Assembly (NCBI RefSeq): GCF_002797975.1
Contig: NZ_PGET01000001.1
Coordinates: 1,798,001 to 1,862,000 of the forward strand
Origin: [Clostridium] celerecrescens 18A
Lineage (GTDB): Bacteria > Bacillota > Clostridia > Lachnospirales > Lachnospiraceae
Reading direction: 5' to 3'
Length of the DNA stretch: 64,000 nucleotides
In this document: in pieces, positions 25,170-35,609 of the stretch
Layout: each line of letters begins with the position of its first letter
How positions within the stretch are numbered: the first letter of the stretch is position 1
The notes under the pieces: model-generated
Told to the model about the DNA's origin: nothing
Seen by the model: only the letters and a program-made list of their open reading frames with translations
The model's database searches: none
Made by a program: the position numbers and the translations under genes

Positions 25170-26111
25170 TTACGCCTCTTCTTTCTCTTCAACGTGAAAC
25201 AATGCACTTACAAATTCTTTTGCATTGAATTTCTGCAGGTCATCAAGTTTCTCTCCTACCCCAATATATTTTACAGGAATTCCCAGCTCAGACTGGATAG
25301 CGACCGCAATGCCTCCTTTTGCGGTTCCGTCAAGCTTTGTAAGGATAATCCCGGTAATATCAGCAACCTCCATAAATTGCTTTGCCTGAACAAGAGCATT
25401 CTGTCCCGTGGTCCCATCCAGTACTACCAGGGTTTCCCGGTAGGCCTCAGGGTATTCCTTGTCAATGATCCGGTTGATCTTTTTTAGCTCTTCCATAAGG
25501 TTTTTCTTGTTATGCAGACGGCCTGCAGTATCACAGATTAAAAGATCCGCATGTCTGGATTTTGCCGCTGCTACCGCATCAAAAACAACTGCCGCAGGGT
25601 CGGAACCTTCCTGCTGGGCGATAATATCCACTCCGGCCCTCTTAGCCCATTCACTAAGCTGTTCTATGGCTGCTGCACGGAAGGTATCCGCTGCGGCAAC
25701 GATCACCTTTTTTCCGTCATCCTTCATCTGCCCGGCCAGTTTGCCCACTGATGTGGTCTTTCCTACTCCATTTACGCCGATGATCAAAAGAACGGAATTC
25801 CGTTTTTCAAATTCATAGGCATTTTCTCCCAGATCCATCTGTTCCATGATGCTGTCCATGAGAAGCTGTTTGCATTCCATGGGATCCTTGATGTTTTGTT
25901 CTTTTACTTTCTTTCTCAAATCCTCCATAATGGACATGGTGGTCTGAATCCCCAGATCCCCCATAATCAGGATCTCTTCAATTTCTTCATAAAATTCATC
26001 ATCAATGGCTGAAAAACCACTGAATATGGAATCTACGCCAGCGATGATGTTATCCCTTGTCTTCTGCAGCCCAGCAACCAGCTTACCAAAGAATCCCTTT
26101 TTCTCACCCAT
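25170..26111 (-). CDS. ftsY: Signal recognition particle receptor FtsY
   Basis: A 313-residue SRP-type GTPase that docks ribosome-SRP complexes at the membrane. The N domain is about residues 1-95. The G domain has GVNGVGKTT (G1), [11 protein letters not shown] (the insertion-box region), [12 protein letters not shown] (G3) and [10 protein letters not shown] (G4). Length is normal for Firmicutes, with almost no acidic A domain. It is 11 bases after smc, the standard smc-ftsY order. Confidence 0.97.
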   Translation of the reverse strand: MGEKKGFFGKLVAGLQKTRDNIIAGVDSIFSGFSAIDDEFYEEIEEILIMGDLGIQTTMSIMEDLRKKVKEQNIKDPMECKQLLMDSIMEQMDLGENAYEFEKRNSVLLIIGVNGVGKTTSVGKLAGQMKDDGKKVIVAAADTFRAAAIEQLSEWAKRAGVDIIAQQEGSDPAAVVFDAVAAAKSRHADLLICDTAGRLHNKKNLMEELKKINRIIDKEYPEAYRETLVVLDGTTGQNALVQAKQFMEVADITGIILTKLDGTAKGGIAVAIQSELGIPVKYIGVGEKLDDLQKFNAKEFVSALFHVEEKEEA

Positions 26112-26122
26112 AGTCGGCCTCC

Positions 26123-29100
26123 TTAACTTTCTAAATCTTCTTCAATCAGGTTTACAGATACTAGCGTTGAAACACCCTTTTCCTGCATGGTAATACCATA
26201 TAGACGGTCTGCAGATAACATGGTACCACGCCTGTGTGTAATAACAATAAACTGAGTATATTTCGTCAGTTTATGCAGGTATTTTGCAAAACGGTCCACG
26301 TTGGAATCATCAAGGGCTGCTTCGATCTCGTCAAGAAGGCAGAATGGAGAGGGCTTTAAGTTCTGGATAGCAAACAGCAGCGCAATAGCCGTCAATGCCT
26401 TTTCCCCACCGGAAAGCTGCATCATATTCTGAAGCTTCTTGCCAGGCGGCTGGGATATGATTTGAATTCCTGCTTCCAGGATATCCTCATCCTCCACCAG
26501 CTCTAATGTGCCCCGTCCTCCTCCAAAAAGTTCCTTAAATACTTTATCAAACTCCTGCCGTATTTCCCGGAACTTTTCCTCGAATTGTTTTCTCATTCCC
26601 GTATCCAGTTCATCGATGATCTTTAACAGGGTGCCCTCTGCGGCTACCAGATCATCGTGCTGGGTCTTCATGAATTCATAGCGCTCTGATACCTCTTTAT
26701 AATCCTCAATGGCATTGACATTGACATTGCCAAGCTTCCGGATCTCCTCTTTTAAGGACTGGATCATTCGTTTGATCTCTGGAAGTGATGTCCATTCCTG
26801 GTTCTTTAACTCCTTTGCAGTGGAGAAAGTCAGTACATATTCATTCCACATGTAATTGACATGGTTCTCCATCCACTCATCAAGCTTTTCCTTCTGGCTT
26901 TGCAAACGGAACAGTTCCTTATCCAAAAGGCTGATCCTTCCCGTAAGCTCTTCTCGTTTTCGGAACAGTTCCTTCTGCTCTCTGGAACTGGTCTCTTTTT
27001 GTGTGGACTTCTCATTTATGATGCCTTCCAGTTCTTCTGAATATACCCTTTCTTCCGCGATCCTGCCCTTTAATACCTCAATTTCTTTTTGTTTTTCTTC
27101 GATAATGGAATTAGAACCATGCGTTCCGTTTGAAAGCCCAGAAAGCTCCTCCTCCAGACGATGGGTTTCTTCCTTTACACGCCGGATATTTTCCAGTTCA
27201 AAATCATCCTTTTGCTTTAAACTTGAGGTTTTCAGCTGGACGGACGATAAGTCCTTAGAATACTGCTCACGGTCTGCCCTGGCGGTTTCAAGCCGGCCGT
27301 TTAAACGTTCCAGTTCTCCGACCGTATCCTGATTCTGTATCTCCAGCTTATCAATGGCTGAAAGAAGCTCTTGCTGGCTGACACTGATTTCACGTATCTG
27401 CACTTCAAGCTGGCCGTTTTCCCGCTCTAAGTCTCCGTAAGATTCCTTAATTTCTTCTTTTTTATCTTCAATCCTGCGTATATTTATTTTAACCGTATTT
27501 TGCCTTAAATAAAGCTGCTGTTTTTCTGCCCGGATCTTTTCCAGTTCCTCCCTGCTTTCCCCAAGGAGTCCCTCGCTTAACACCAGTTCTTTTTCCAGCC
27601 GTTCCACATCAGAAAGAGCCTTGGAGCAGATCTCTTCCAGTTCCTCCATCTCACGCTTGCGCCCTAAAAGATTGCTGGAATTTTTAAAGGCACCGCCCGT
27701 CATGGATCCGCCTACGCTGAGAAGCTCTCCTTCCAGTGTTACGATCCTGAAAGAATACTGGAACTTTTTTGCAAGTGCAATGGCGTGTTCAATGGTATCC
27801 ACCACAACCACACGGCCCAGAAGATAATTTAAAAGGCCTTTATACCGGTCTTCCGCTTCCACCAGGGTACCCGCAACCCCCAGTACTCCCGGTTCCGTAA
27901 GAGCCCTGTCCTGGCGGAAGGAATCCCTGTTGCCAACGCTGGTTAAGGGAAGGAAGGTAGCTCTTCCATACCGGTTTTTCTTTAGATATTCAATAAGCTG
28001 CTTGGCAGTTTCTTCGGAATCAGTCACAATATTCTGAATGCTTCCGCCAAGAGCGGTCTCAATGGCAATTTCAAATTTTTTCGGTACCTTGACCAGATCC
28101 GCTACAACCCCGTGGATGCCATGGATCCTGTCCCTAACCTCCATGATACGGCGGATGCTGCCGCCATAGCCTTCATAACGCTCAGCTATATTTCTTAAAG
28201 ACTCCAGCTTTGTATAACTGGTATGATATTCCTGCTGTTTGTCATTTAAGTTCTTGTTAAGCCTTTTGACCTCGCCTTCTAACTCCTCAGCCCGGTTCTC
28301 ACTGAACGCCTGGGCTTCCTGGCTTTCTGAGATTTTGGCTTCTATCTCATCTGCTTCCTTTTGAAGAGCTTCCAGCCGCTCATCCTGTTCCGACTCATCA
28401 CTTTTAAACTTTAAAAGCTTCTGGCAAACCTCAGAACGGCGCACATTCACCTGTTCCAGCATGGTTTCATACCGTTGTTGTTTTGCGGTTAAGGAAGCTT
28501 TTTCATTGAGGATATCAATGATGCCGCTCTTTCCTTCCTCAATCTGCTGTTCAAAAAGATGGATTTTCTCATCTTCTGAACACAGGACTACTTCTGCATC
28601 TTTCAGTTCATTTACGGCGGATTTCACCTGGTCGGCAATCAGGGAACGTTCTTCCTCATAAGTAGCAGCCTGAGACATTTTCATCTGGATTTCAGCATGA
28701 ATAGCCCTCATGCGTCCGGCAATGTGCTCCGCATTCATCTGTTCCGTATTGATCTGTTCCTTTAGAACGTTGATCCGGCCTTCCAGACTTCCTATTTCCA
28801 TGTTGGATTTATTTTTCTCATTGCCGGCCTTGCTGATAGCCTCTTCAAGCTCCGCTAAATATGTATCGAGAACATCATATTCTTCCCTGATGCCTTCTGA
28901 TGTCTGCTTTGCCTCCTCCAGATCATGCGCTACAATGGTTTCCTTTTCCTGGTTTTCCTTCATCTGTACCTGGATTCCCTCGGTCTCCATCAGGAATTGG
29001 TTAACATCATACTTTTTTAAATCTTCTTTTAATCGCAGATATTCCTTTGCCGCCTCAGATTGCCTTGCCAGGGGGCCCACCTGCTTTTCAAGCTCTGTGA

Positions 29101-29683
29101 GGATGTCATTGACACGGATGAGGTTTTGTTTTTCATCTTCAAGCTTCTTCTGGGCAATGAGCTTGCGCCGTTTAAATTTAACGATGCCGGCGGCCTCATC
29201 AAATAATTCTCTTCGCTCCTCCGGCTTACCGCTTAAAATCTTATCAATCTGGCCCTGGCCGATAATGGAATAGCCTTCCTTACCGATTCCGGTATCATAG
29301 AACAATTCATAAATATCCTTTAAACGGCAGGCACTGCCATTGATCATGTACTCGCTTTCGCCGGAACGGTAAACCCTTCTTGATACTGTTACCTGGTCGT
29401 AATCAATGGCCAGATGATGATCGGAATTATCAAGGGTAATGGCAACATAGGCAAAGCCCTGAGGTTTTCTCAGTTCAGTTCCGGAGAAAATCACATCCTG
29501 CATGTTGGAGCTTCGAAGCTGCTTTACCTTTTGTTCACCAAGCACCCAGCGCACGGCATCGGCGACATTGCTCTTGCCGCTGCCGTTAGGGCCTACGATG
29601 CCGGTGATCCCATTATGAAATTCAAAGACGATCTTATTGGCAAAAGATTTAAAACCCTGGATTTCAATACTTTTTAAATACAT
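26123..29683 (-). CDS. smc: Chromosome segregation protein SMC
   Basis: A 1186-residue condensin subunit. Walker A is GPNGSGKSN near residue 32, with the N-terminal ATPase head ending around residue 165. Two long coiled-coil regions flank a hinge at about 510-670 ([18 protein letters not shown], then GGSMTGGAF). The C-terminal head has the signature [16 protein letters not shown] and Walker [13 protein letters not shown]. Length and domain order are standard. The ribosome binding site is weak. It lies between rnc and ftsY in the conserved block. Confidence 0.98.
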   Translation of the reverse strand: MYLKSIEIQGFKSFANKIVFEFHNGITGIVGPNGSGKSNVADAVRWVLGEQKVKQLRSSNMQDVIFSGTELRKPQGFAYVAITLDNSDHHLAIDYDQVTVSRRVYRSGESEYMINGSACRLKDIYELFYDTGIGKEGYSIIGQGQIDKILSGKPEERRELFDEAAGIVKFKRRKLIAQKKLEDEKQNLIRVNDILTELEKQVGPLARQSEAAKEYLRLKEDLKKYDVNQFLMETEGIQVQMKENQEKETIVAHDLEEAKQTSEGIREEYDVLDTYLAELEEAISKAGNEKNKSNMEIGSLEGRINVLKEQINTEQMNAEHIAGRMRAIHAEIQMKMSQAATYEEERSLIADQVKSAVNELKDAEVVLCSEDEKIHLFEQQIEEGKSGIIDILNEKASLTAKQQRYETMLEQVNVRRSEVCQKLLKFKSDESEQDERLEALQKEADEIEAKISESQEAQAFSENRAEELEGEVKRLNKNLNDKQQEYHTSYTKLESLRNIAERYEGYGGSIRRIMEVRDRIHGIHGVVADLVKVPKKFEIAIETALGGSIQNIVTDSEETAKQLIEYLKKNRYGRATFLPLTSVGNRDSFRQDRALTEPGVLGVAGTLVEAEDRYKGLLNYLLGRVVVVDTIEHAIALAKKFQYSFRIVTLEGELLSVGGSMTGGAFKNSSNLLGRKREMEELEEICSKALSDVERLEKELVLSEGLLGESREELEKIRAEKQQLYLRQNTVKINIRRIEDKKEEIKESYGDLERENGQLEVQIREISVSQQELLSAIDKLEIQNQDTVGELERLNGRLETARADREQYSKDLSSVQLKTSSLKQKDDFELENIRRVKEETHRLEEELSGLSNGTHGSNSIIEEKQKEIEVLKGRIAEERVYSEELEGIINEKSTQKETSSREQKELFRKREELTGRISLLDKELFRLQSQKEKLDEWMENHVNYMWNEYVLTFSTAKELKNQEWTSLPEIKRMIQSLKEEIRKLGNVNVNAIEDYKEVSERYEFMKTQHDDLVAAEGTLLKIIDELDTGMRKQFEEKFREIRQEFDKVFKELFGGGRGTLELVEDEDILEAGIQIISQPPGKKLQNMMQLSGGEKALTAIALLFAIQNLKPSPFCLLDEIEAALDDSNVDRFAKYLHKLTKYTQFIVITHRRGTMLSADRLYGITMQEKGVSTLVSVNLIEEDLES

Positions 29684-29729
29684 AGTTCACGCCGACAGGC
29701 TCTACTGGACCTGCCCTTTCTTTTCCTTA

Positions 29730-30461
29730 TTATTGTCCATGCTCTTTGGACATAGAGGTATACCCGCAGGGTGTTTCCTTATTATTAAGGCGGAGAATCC
29801 CATGATAGGCGGCCACCTGCTCCGCCGCTTTTTTTGTCCGTCCGGTCCCCTGACCGATTATCTCCTGGCCTATAAGGACTTGAGACTCAAATACCTTGTT
29901 ATGATCCGGTCCCTCTTCCCGTAAAAGCTCATAGCTTAAGGGCTCGTCCGTCTTACTCTGCACGATCTCCTGTAAGATAGTCTTGCTATCATAAAAGAGC
30001 TGCTTATGTTCCAGATCATTCATGATGAATCGAAGGATAAACTCTTTTGCATTAGCAAAACCACCGTCCAGATAAATGGCCCCAATCAGCGCTTCCATAG
30101 CATCAGATACGATCGATGCACGTCCTCTGCCTCCGGTGGCTTCTTCCCCCTTGCCCAAAAGCAAGTATTCTCCAAGCCTTATATCCTCTGCACAATAGGC
30201 AAGAGTCGGTTCACAGACGATGCTGGCACGTATCTTTGTCAAATCCCCCTCCGGCTTTTCCGGATACTTGTGATACAGACAGTCACTGGAAACTACTTCC
30301 AGCACAGAGTCTCCCAAAAATTCCAGGCGTTCGTTGCACTCCAGCTTATTTAACCGGTGTTCATTGGCATAGGAGCTGTGTGTCATGGCCTGTGTCATGA
30401 GATGGCTGTCCGAAAAACGGTAGCCGATACGCTCCTCCAGTTCTTTTAATTTCCTGCTCAT
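29730..30461 (-). CDS. rnc: Ribonuclease III
   Basis: A 243-residue double-strand-specific endoribonuclease for rRNA and mRNA processing. The catalytic signature is NERLEFLGDSVLE near residues 40-52; the second acidic cluster is DAMEALIGAIYLD. A double-stranded RNA-binding domain covers about residues 155-225. The start at 30461 follows AGAGGTG; 23 extra upstream codons would be translated from a hairpin leader. The last ~14 codons (ETPCGYTSMSKEHGQ) come from the intercistronic repeat copy B and resemble the end of PlsX, so this tail is not part of the family fold. Confidence 0.96.
   Translation of the reverse strand: MSRKLKELEERIGYRFSDSHLMTQAMTHSSYANEHRLNKLECNERLEFLGDSVLEVVSSDCLYHKYPEKPEGDLTKIRASIVCEPTLAYCAEDIRLGEYLLLGKGEEATGGRGRASIVSDAMEALIGAIYLDGGFANAKEFILRFIMNDLEHKQLFYDSKTILQEIVQSKTDEPLSYELLREEGPDHNKVFESQVLIGQEIIGQGTGRTKKAAEQVAAYHGILRLNNKETPCGYTSMSKEHGQ
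29734..29774 (-). repeat. Intercistronic structured repeat, copy B (encodes the RNase III tail)
   Basis: On the minus strand stem 1 is ACCC-TGC-GGGT and stem 2 TGTCCA-(7)-TGGACA. It lies inside the last codons of rnc. Compared with copy C, one base pair in each stem changes from A-T/T-A to G-C/C-G on both sides, which is compensatory. Confidence 0.75.
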
Positions 30462-30488
30462 TATACACCTCTTCTCATTATGAAAGAA

Positions 30489-30525
30489 GGTGCTGCGGAC
30501 AGACCAAAAAGTCCCCGGCAGCACC
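30489..30525 (-). promoter_or_regulatory. Hairpin in the rnc leader, candidate RNase III processing site
   Basis: GGTGCTGC (30489-30496) pairs with GCAGCACC (30518-30525); an inner GGAC/GTCC extends it after a small asymmetric loop. It lies between acpP and rnc, about 28 bases before the rnc start. In several bacteria RNase III cleaves its own leader to limit its synthesis; whether that happens here is inference. It could instead be a weak terminator for acpP. Confidence 0.5.
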
Positions 30526-30533
30526 CACATCTA

Positions 30534-30764
30534 TTAATTTAAAGCATTCTTGATCTGTTCTACTGCATCACTGACACTTACGATGTTTTCTGCCACTTCT
30601 GTTGGAATCTCAATATCAAATTCCTCCTCAATGCCCATAATGATCTGGAACACATCAAGGGAATCAGCGCCAAGGTCATCCACAAATGTGGAGTTCATGG
30701 ACACCTCATCCGGCTCAATATTTAACACCTCTGCAATTATGTTCTGTAGCTTCTCAAATTCCAT
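30534..30764 (-). CDS. acpP: Acyl carrier protein
   Basis: A 76-residue acidic carrier of growing fatty-acyl chains. The phosphopantetheine attachment site is Ser35 in GADSLD. Length and charge are typical. The start at 30764 follows a purine-rich AGGAAGGAAAAGAG site; the 30 codons upstream of it in frame run through the repeat copy C and are not coding. It sits between plsX and rnc, the conserved order. Confidence 0.97.
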   Translation of the reverse strand: MEFEKLQNIIAEVLNIEPDEVSMNSTFVDDLGADSLDVFQIIMGIEEEFDIEIPTEVAENIVSVSDAVEQIKNALN

Positions 30765-30798
30765 CTCTTTTCCTTCCTCTCTCCTATTCTTGATTTCC

Positions 30799-31848
30799 TT
30801 ATTCCTGCCCATTCTTTTTGGGCATAGCGGTATGCCCGGAGGGCGTTTCATCATTCTTTTTAAGACTTTCTCTTATCTTATCATTAATTCCCTGTTCTTT
30901 GAAGGTCACGCACTGAAGTATGGAGTTCTTCACTTCTGTTGCCTTTGAATTCCCATGGGTTTTTACAACCAAGCCATTCAGTCCCAGAAGCGGCGCTCCA
31001 CCGTGCTGAGATGCATCAAATGATTTTAGGCTTTCCTTCAAAGCAGGTTTTACAAGCAGAGCTCCGATTTTGCTCCTCAAACTTCCCATCATACCGCGTT
31101 TAACCTTATCGATTAAGGTTGCTCCTACTCCTTCGTAAAGCTTCAGGATTACATTGCCTACAAATGCCTCACATACAATGACATCTGCACCGCCATGCGG
31201 AATCTCCCTGGCTTCAATGCTTCCGGTAAAATGGATATCCTTGCACTCCTTTAACAGTGGAAAGGTTTCTTTTACAAGCGCATTTCCCTTTTCCTCTTCT
31301 GCGCCGATATTAACGATAGCCACTCTTGGATTCTTTATTCCCACTACATGCTCCATGTAAAGGGATCCCATCCTGGCAAACTGTACCAAATGGGATGGTC
31401 TCGCATCCACATTGGCTCCGCAGTCAATCAGCAGGGAAACGCCTTTTTCCGTTGGGATAAGCGGTGCAAGCGGTGGTCGTTCCACCCCTCTTATCCGTCC
31501 GACAATCACCTGTCCGCCAACCAGTATAGCGCCCGAACTGCCAGCCGATACAAAAGCATCCGCCTCCTTCTGTTTTACCAGATTCATTCCCACAACGATG
31601 GAAGAATCTTTCTTCTTTCGTATGGCGTTAACCGGAGGTTCATCCGTCTCGATTACCTCTGACGCATTCACAATCTGTATCTGATCCTTTTGAAACGTAT
31701 GCTTCTTCAGTTCTTCCGATACAATTTGCTCCTGCCCTACTAAGAGAACCTGGACTTCTTTATTCGCGTTTACCGCCTCTACGGCTCCGGCAACCATCTC
31801 CACCGGTGCATAGTCGCCGCCCATGGCGTCAACAGCTACTTTTATCAT
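30799..31848 (-). CDS. plsX: Phosphate acyltransferase PlsX
   Basis: About 349 residues. PlsX transfers acyl groups from acyl-ACP to phosphate, the first step of phospholipid synthesis in Gram-positives. The N-terminal motif is [24 protein letters not shown] and [12 protein letters not shown] are family segments. AAAGGAG lies 7 bases before the ATG at 31848 and 4 before the one at 31851, so the second is preferred. The C-terminus ([16 protein letters not shown]) is encoded by repeat copy C and extends the protein beyond the usual end. It is the first gene of the plsX-acpP-rnc-smc-ftsY-ilvA run. Confidence 0.96.
   Translation of the reverse strand: MIKVAVDAMGGDYAPVEMVAGAVEAVNANKEVQVLLVGQEQIVSEELKKHTFQKDQIQIVNASEVIETDEPPVNAIRKKKDSSIVVGMNLVKQKEADAFVSAGSSGAILVGGQVIVGRIRGVERPPLAPLIPTEKGVSLLIDCGANVDARPSHLVQFARMGSLYMEHVVGIKNPRVAIVNIGAEEEKGNALVKETFPLLKECKDIHFTGSIEAREIPHGGADVIVCEAFVGNVILKLYEGVGATLIDKVKRGMMGSLRSKIGALLVKPALKESLKSFDASQHGGAPLLGLNGLVVKTHGNSKATEVKNSILQCVTFKEQGINDKIRESLKKNDETPSGHTAMPKKNGQE
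30806..30846 (-). repeat. Intercistronic structured repeat, copy C (encodes the PlsX tail)
   Basis: On the minus strand stem 1 is GCCC-TCC-GGGC and stem 2 TGCCCA-(7)-TGGGCA. It lies within the last codons of plsX and just before the acpP ribosome binding site. Relative to copy B, paired positions in both stems have changed together. Confidence 0.75.
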
Positions 31849-31891
31849 CATGATTCTCCTTTCACATATCGCCTAAGATAATCTATTACAT

Positions 31892-31920
31892 AATATACTA
31901 AATATTATACTATAAATCAA
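31892..31920 (-). promoter_or_regulatory. Candidate plsX promoter
   Basis: On the minus strand TTGATT (31915-31920) and TATATT (31892-31897) are 17 bp apart, about 45 bp before the plsX start. An overlapping TATAAT at 31904-31909 is an alternative -10. The presence of a promoter here fits plsX no longer being co-transcribed with rpmF. Confidence 0.5.
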
Positions 31921-31944
31921 TAATAAATTAAGAAAATTAAAAGA

Positions 31945-33303
31945 TCAGACACGACCTTTGTTTTCTCTGCTTTTTTCCACCCTCTTCATGATATAGACAT
32001 ATGAGATTGCAGTGAACAGCCCGGCGCTTAACCAGGCTGCCGGATCGCAGGCACATGCCAAGGGAAAGCTTAAAAGCCGAATCGCCAATCCTGCAGTGAT
32101 CAGTCTGGCCGCAAGCTCTACAACTCCTCCAAGCATGGGAAGAAGGCCGTAGCCGCACCCCTGCATGGTATTTCTGAATATAAAAATCATTCCAAGAGGA
32201 ATATAAAAAACAGAACATAAATAAATATAGGTTTTCGCCCAAGGCAGCATTTCCGTTATATCCACATTGCCCGAAAAAAACAGCCTTAATGCATATGGGA
32301 GGACTAAACAGACGATGACAGAAGAAAGCGCGGAATAAACGACCTCTGCCCAAAGTACAAGCCTGACACCCTGGCGGATCCTTCCTATGTCTCCTTTTCC
32401 GTAATTCTGACCCGAATACGTCGCCATTGTCTGTCCCATGGCGACCATTCCCTGCAGAACCAGACCCTGAAACTTATTAGCGGCCGTATAAGCTGCTACT
32501 GCAGCTGAACCGAATAAATTAACAGCTGACTGCATGATGATGGTTCCTGATGCAGTGATTCCAAACTGAAGAGCCATGGGAATTCCCACGGAAAGCTGGC
32601 GCATTGTATCCGGCACATTCAGCTTCCAATGATGCCTCTTTGGAGTTAAAACCGGAACTTTTTTATAAATATAGAAGATACACAGGAGCGCGGATATCCC
32701 CTGAGAAAGATTCGTTGCCCAGGCAGCTCCGGCCACTCCCATTTTTAAATTAATTATAAAAACAAGATCCAGCACTACGTTCAGAGAGGCAGAAAACATC
32801 AGAAACAAAAGGGGGATCCGGCTGTTCCCAACGGAACGGAGATAAGAGGAAAACAGATTGTAAAATACATTTGTAACAATTCCCATGCAGATGATGGAAA
32901 TGTAAGTGTAAGCATCCTCGAAAATATTGCCGGGTGTGTTCATTACCTTTAAAAGTGTTCTCATAAAGGAGAGACTTAAGACTGTCATAAGCACAATAAC
33001 GAAAGATGACAGGATAATCCCATTTGCTACGGAGCGCTTTGTGCCGTCTTCATCTCCTGCTCCAAACCGCTGGCTGGTAAGGACCGTAAACCCGGTGCTC
33101 ATGCCCTGGGAAAAACCAATGACCAGGAACATGATCGTACCGGTAGATCCCACTGCTGCCAGTGCATCCGGCCCTACAAAACGGCCTACGATAATGGTAT
33201 CTGCCATATTATAAAGCTGCTGAAAGATATTACCCATCAGAAGCGGAAGTGTGAATTTTAAAATGATCGGAAGAGGATTGCCTCTAGTCATATCAGTTTC
33301 CAT
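31945..33303 (-). CDS. MATE family efflux transporter
   Basis: A 452-residue multidrug/toxin exporter with about 12 membrane helices, using a Na+ or H+ gradient. Typical features are the N-terminal LPLLMGNIFQQLYNMADTII segment and the repeat of this pattern in the second half (SVGIPMALQFGITASGTIIM). The start at 33303 follows AGAGGA at 9-10 bases; an ATG seven codons upstream has no site. It is downstream of the ROK gene on the same strand; a functional link is not evident. Confidence 0.92.
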   Translation of the reverse strand: METDMTRGNPLPIILKFTLPLLMGNIFQQLYNMADTIIVGRFVGPDALAAVGSTGTIMFLVIGFSQGMSTGFTVLTSQRFGAGDEDGTKRSVANGIILSSFVIVLMTVLSLSFMRTLLKVMNTPGNIFEDAYTYISIICMGIVTNVFYNLFSSYLRSVGNSRIPLLFLMFSASLNVVLDLVFIINLKMGVAGAAWATNLSQGISALLCIFYIYKKVPVLTPKRHHWKLNVPDTMRQLSVGIPMALQFGITASGTIIMQSAVNLFGSAAVAAYTAANKFQGLVLQGMVAMGQTMATYSGQNYGKGDIGRIRQGVRLVLWAEVVYSALSSVIVCLVLPYALRLFFSGNVDITEMLPWAKTYIYLCSVFYIPLGMIFIFRNTMQGCGYGLLPMLGGVVELAARLITAGLAIRLLSFPLACACDPAAWLSAGLFTAISYVYIMKRVEKSRENKGRV

Positions 33304-33411
33304 TTTTTTCCATCCTCTGTTCAAAAATATTGTCGCCCATTATAGAAGCGCAAGGGTTATTTTATCACGTTCCTCTTCTATTGTCACTCCTTTTCAAAAA
33401 ATCAGGCATAC

Positions 33412-34368
33412 CTATTCATAAACAGCAGCCATAACAGCTCCATAATCCCCTATTCGCTCCCCTAACTGTGCAGGTACGATCCTGCACGCAGCTGCGGAAG
33501 AGGCAAGAGCCTCCCTGTGAATTTCCTCCCACATGGCTGTTTCCATGAATTCATGGGTCCTTGCGTATATGCTGCCGGCTACTATTACCTCCGGATTCAG
33601 GATATCAATAAGCATGGACAGCCCTCTTCCGAAATATGTTCCCGACTCTCCTAATAATTTAACGGCATCCTCTTGACCTGCCCTGGCTGCCTCTGCCACA
33701 TCCTTTGCCGTAATTTCTGTCTTATCTCCCGTCTGAAAGGAAGCCCTTTTCCCGCATTGTTCCATCTGCTCCGCCTTATTTATCGCCATCTGCCGGATTC
33801 CGCCTCCGCTGCAGAAACCTTCCAGGCTCCCGGCCTTTCCATATCCCACCGGTCCATCCTCCTTAAGACGGATGTGCCCCACTTCTCCTGCCAGGCCACT
33901 GGTTCCTGTATATAAACGCCCGTTTAAAATCAGCCCTGCGCCAAGGCCGGTCCCAAAGGTGAGAAATATCATATGAAGAGCTCCTCTGCCAGCCCCATAT
34001 TTCCATTCGGCAAGGGCACAGGCATCGGCATCGTTTAACATCCTGGCAGGCATCTGGAGTTCATCCGACAGATAAGAAACAATGGGAACTGAAACCCATC
34101 CCGGCAGGTTAGGAGGAGAACAGATGACCATGCGGTCAGGACTCAGAGGTCCTCCGCAGGATATTCCAATACGGCAATCAGGCCGGGAAACTCCATGGGT
34201 CTCTAACATACTTTCCCCATAAACGCATAACATATCCAACACTGCTCTCCAGTCTGATGTTGTCTGTATTTCCTTCCGGTCGATCCATATGATCGTATCG
34301 CCCTCCAGCCGGCAAAGAAACACCGCACACTTTGTTCCTCCGATATCAAATCCCATGATATGCATCAT
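33412..34368 (-). CDS. ROK family sugar kinase
   Basis: A 318-residue ROK-fold protein. The phosphate motif DIGGTKCAVF is near the N-terminus, the catalytic base region is ARMLNDADACALAEW (Asp about 107), and FGTGLGAGLI forms the second phosphate loop. Without an N-terminal helix-turn-helix it should be a kinase and not a repressor. The zinc site (usually CxCGxxGC) reads GYGKAGSLE, so the cysteines are absent. The second of two adjacent ATGs (34365) has better spacing to GAGG. It follows an Rbs-like importer gene set and probably phosphorylates the imported sugar. Confidence 0.85.
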   Translation of the reverse strand: MMHIMGFDIGGTKCAVFLCRLEGDTIIWIDRKEIQTTSDWRAVLDMLCVYGESMLETHGVSRPDCRIGISCGGPLSPDRMVICSPPNLPGWVSVPIVSYLSDELQMPARMLNDADACALAEWKYGAGRGALHMIFLTFGTGLGAGLILNGRLYTGTSGLAGEVGHIRLKEDGPVGYGKAGSLEGFCSGGGIRQMAINKAEQMEQCGKRASFQTGDKTEITAKDVAEAARAGQEDAVKLLGESGTYFGRGLSMLIDILNPEVIVAGSIYARTHEFMETAMWEEIHREALASSAAACRIVPAQLGERIGDYGAVMAAVYE

Positions 34369-34461
34369 TATACCTCAGCCTTCTATTATTATAAGTAAGT
34401 TCAATTCGCCTGGCTGCTGGCCAAACGGCCAACTTGCCTTCATTAAGTAATATATGCCAAC

Positions 34462-34495
34462 AGAGCAGGAACCGGCGAACCGGCCCTGCTCTTTT
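34462..34495. terminator. Hairpin between the binding-protein and ROK genes
   Basis: AGAGCAGG (34462-34469) pairs with CCTGCTCT (34485-34492), with an inner CCGG/CCGG stem and a CGAA loop. The T-run (TTTT) lies on the plus-strand side only, whereas the genes are on the minus strand, so it is more likely an mRNA-stabilising or processing hairpin than a full terminator. Confidence 0.5.
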
Positions 34496-34529
34496 CCTGT
34501 TATAAAATGTATCTGCGATTAAATCTCAC

Positions 34530-35537
34530 TTATTTCAATGTATCTTTTGTAAGAACAGAAACACCTGTATCTACATTCTTGTCTCCTGTATCCTTGTCTT
34601 CCAGGGCATTTACAGCAGTCTTCATTCCTTCATATCCCATAACATCTGGATTCTGAGCCATGGTTGCAAGGAGATAGCCATCTTTAATCAGCTGAAGGAT
34701 CATATCAGATTTATCAAAGCCTACGCCGATTACAGTCTCGCCTGCTTCCTGAATGGCATTGCCTGTTCCTACTGTAGAGCCTTCATTGGCTCCGAAAATG
34801 CCTACACAGCCCTGGGTAATATAGTTTGCAGCAATATCCTTGGATTTTGCAGCATCGCCTTCGCCGTACTGAGTTTCCAGGATCTCAAACTTTGTTCCTT
34901 CAAATGCAGAACGGAAGCCTTCTTCTCTGGCCACTGTGGATGCGGTTGCAGCATTCACGTTTACGATGCCGATCTTGCCTGATTCGATTCCTTTTTCCTT
35001 TAAGGCTTTGATCATTTCATCACCTGCAGTTTTTCCAGCAGCTTTGTTATCTGTTGCAAGGGTCTGGATCGCCGGCAGAGATGCTGCAGAGTCTACATAT
35101 ACCACTTTTACTCCTGCGTCAATAGCTTCCTGTAACGAAGCAGTAACTGCATCAGGGCCGTTAGCAGCCAGCAAAATAGCCTGGGCGCCTCCTGCTACGG
35201 CATTGTTAATGCATTCAATCTGCTTTGCATCATCCTTTACATCAGGAGCCAGCCATTTATAATCTACATTTCCAAGCTCCTTTACAGCCTTCTGGGCGCC
35301 TGCATCCACGTTTACCCAGTGCTGATCCATTTGATCCATGGTGATCAGATAAACCTTGTGTGAGCCTCCGCCGGAAGCCGCCTCTTTCGCTGTTTCTGCA
35401 GCTGTAGTTGCAGCTTCTGTTGCAGCTGCTGTTGTTGCCCCGGTCGTAGCTGCAGCCTCCTTCTGCCCGCTGCTGCAGCCTGCCATAGCCGCAATCACTC
35501 CCATTGAAAGAATAGCCGCCAATACTTTCCGCTTCAT
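34530..35537 (-). CDS. Sugar ABC transporter substrate-binding lipoprotein (RbsB-like)
   Basis: A 335-residue type I periplasmic-binding protein (Peripla_BP_4 fold). The signal MKRKVLAAILSMGVIAAM leads to the lipobox MAGC, then an Ala/Thr/Glu-rich linker to about residue 52. The mature domain has WVNVDAGAQKAVKELG and ILLAANGPDAVTASLQEA as in ribose/galactose binders. It is the last gene of an ATPase, permease, binding-protein set, an order reversed from the operon at 47977-51464. The ligand is not identifiable from sequence. Confidence 0.9.
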   Translation of the reverse strand: MKRKVLAAILSMGVIAAMAGCSSGQKEAAATTGATTAAATEAATTAAETAKEAASGGGSHKVYLITMDQMDQHWVNVDAGAQKAVKELGNVDYKWLAPDVKDDAKQIECINNAVAGGAQAILLAANGPDAVTASLQEAIDAGVKVVYVDSAASLPAIQTLATDNKAAGKTAGDEMIKALKEKGIESGKIGIVNVNAATASTVAREEGFRSAFEGTKFEILETQYGEGDAAKSKDIAANYITQGCVGIFGANEGSTVGTGNAIQEAGETVIGVGFDKSDMILQLIKDGYLLATMAQNPDVMGYEGMKTAVNALEDKDTGDKNVDTGVSVLTKDTLK

Positions 35538-35609
35538 AAACCTTTTCCTCCTTAAAATTGGATAATTTAAAATCTGCCTATATCAAAGCCTCAGGCTCCA
35601 ATACCATCA

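Noticed and set aside
28710..29273. 187-codon plus-strand frame, and several others between 26.8 and 29.7 kb
   Set aside because: All are antisense to smc, Ser/Phe-rich shadows without ribosome binding sites.
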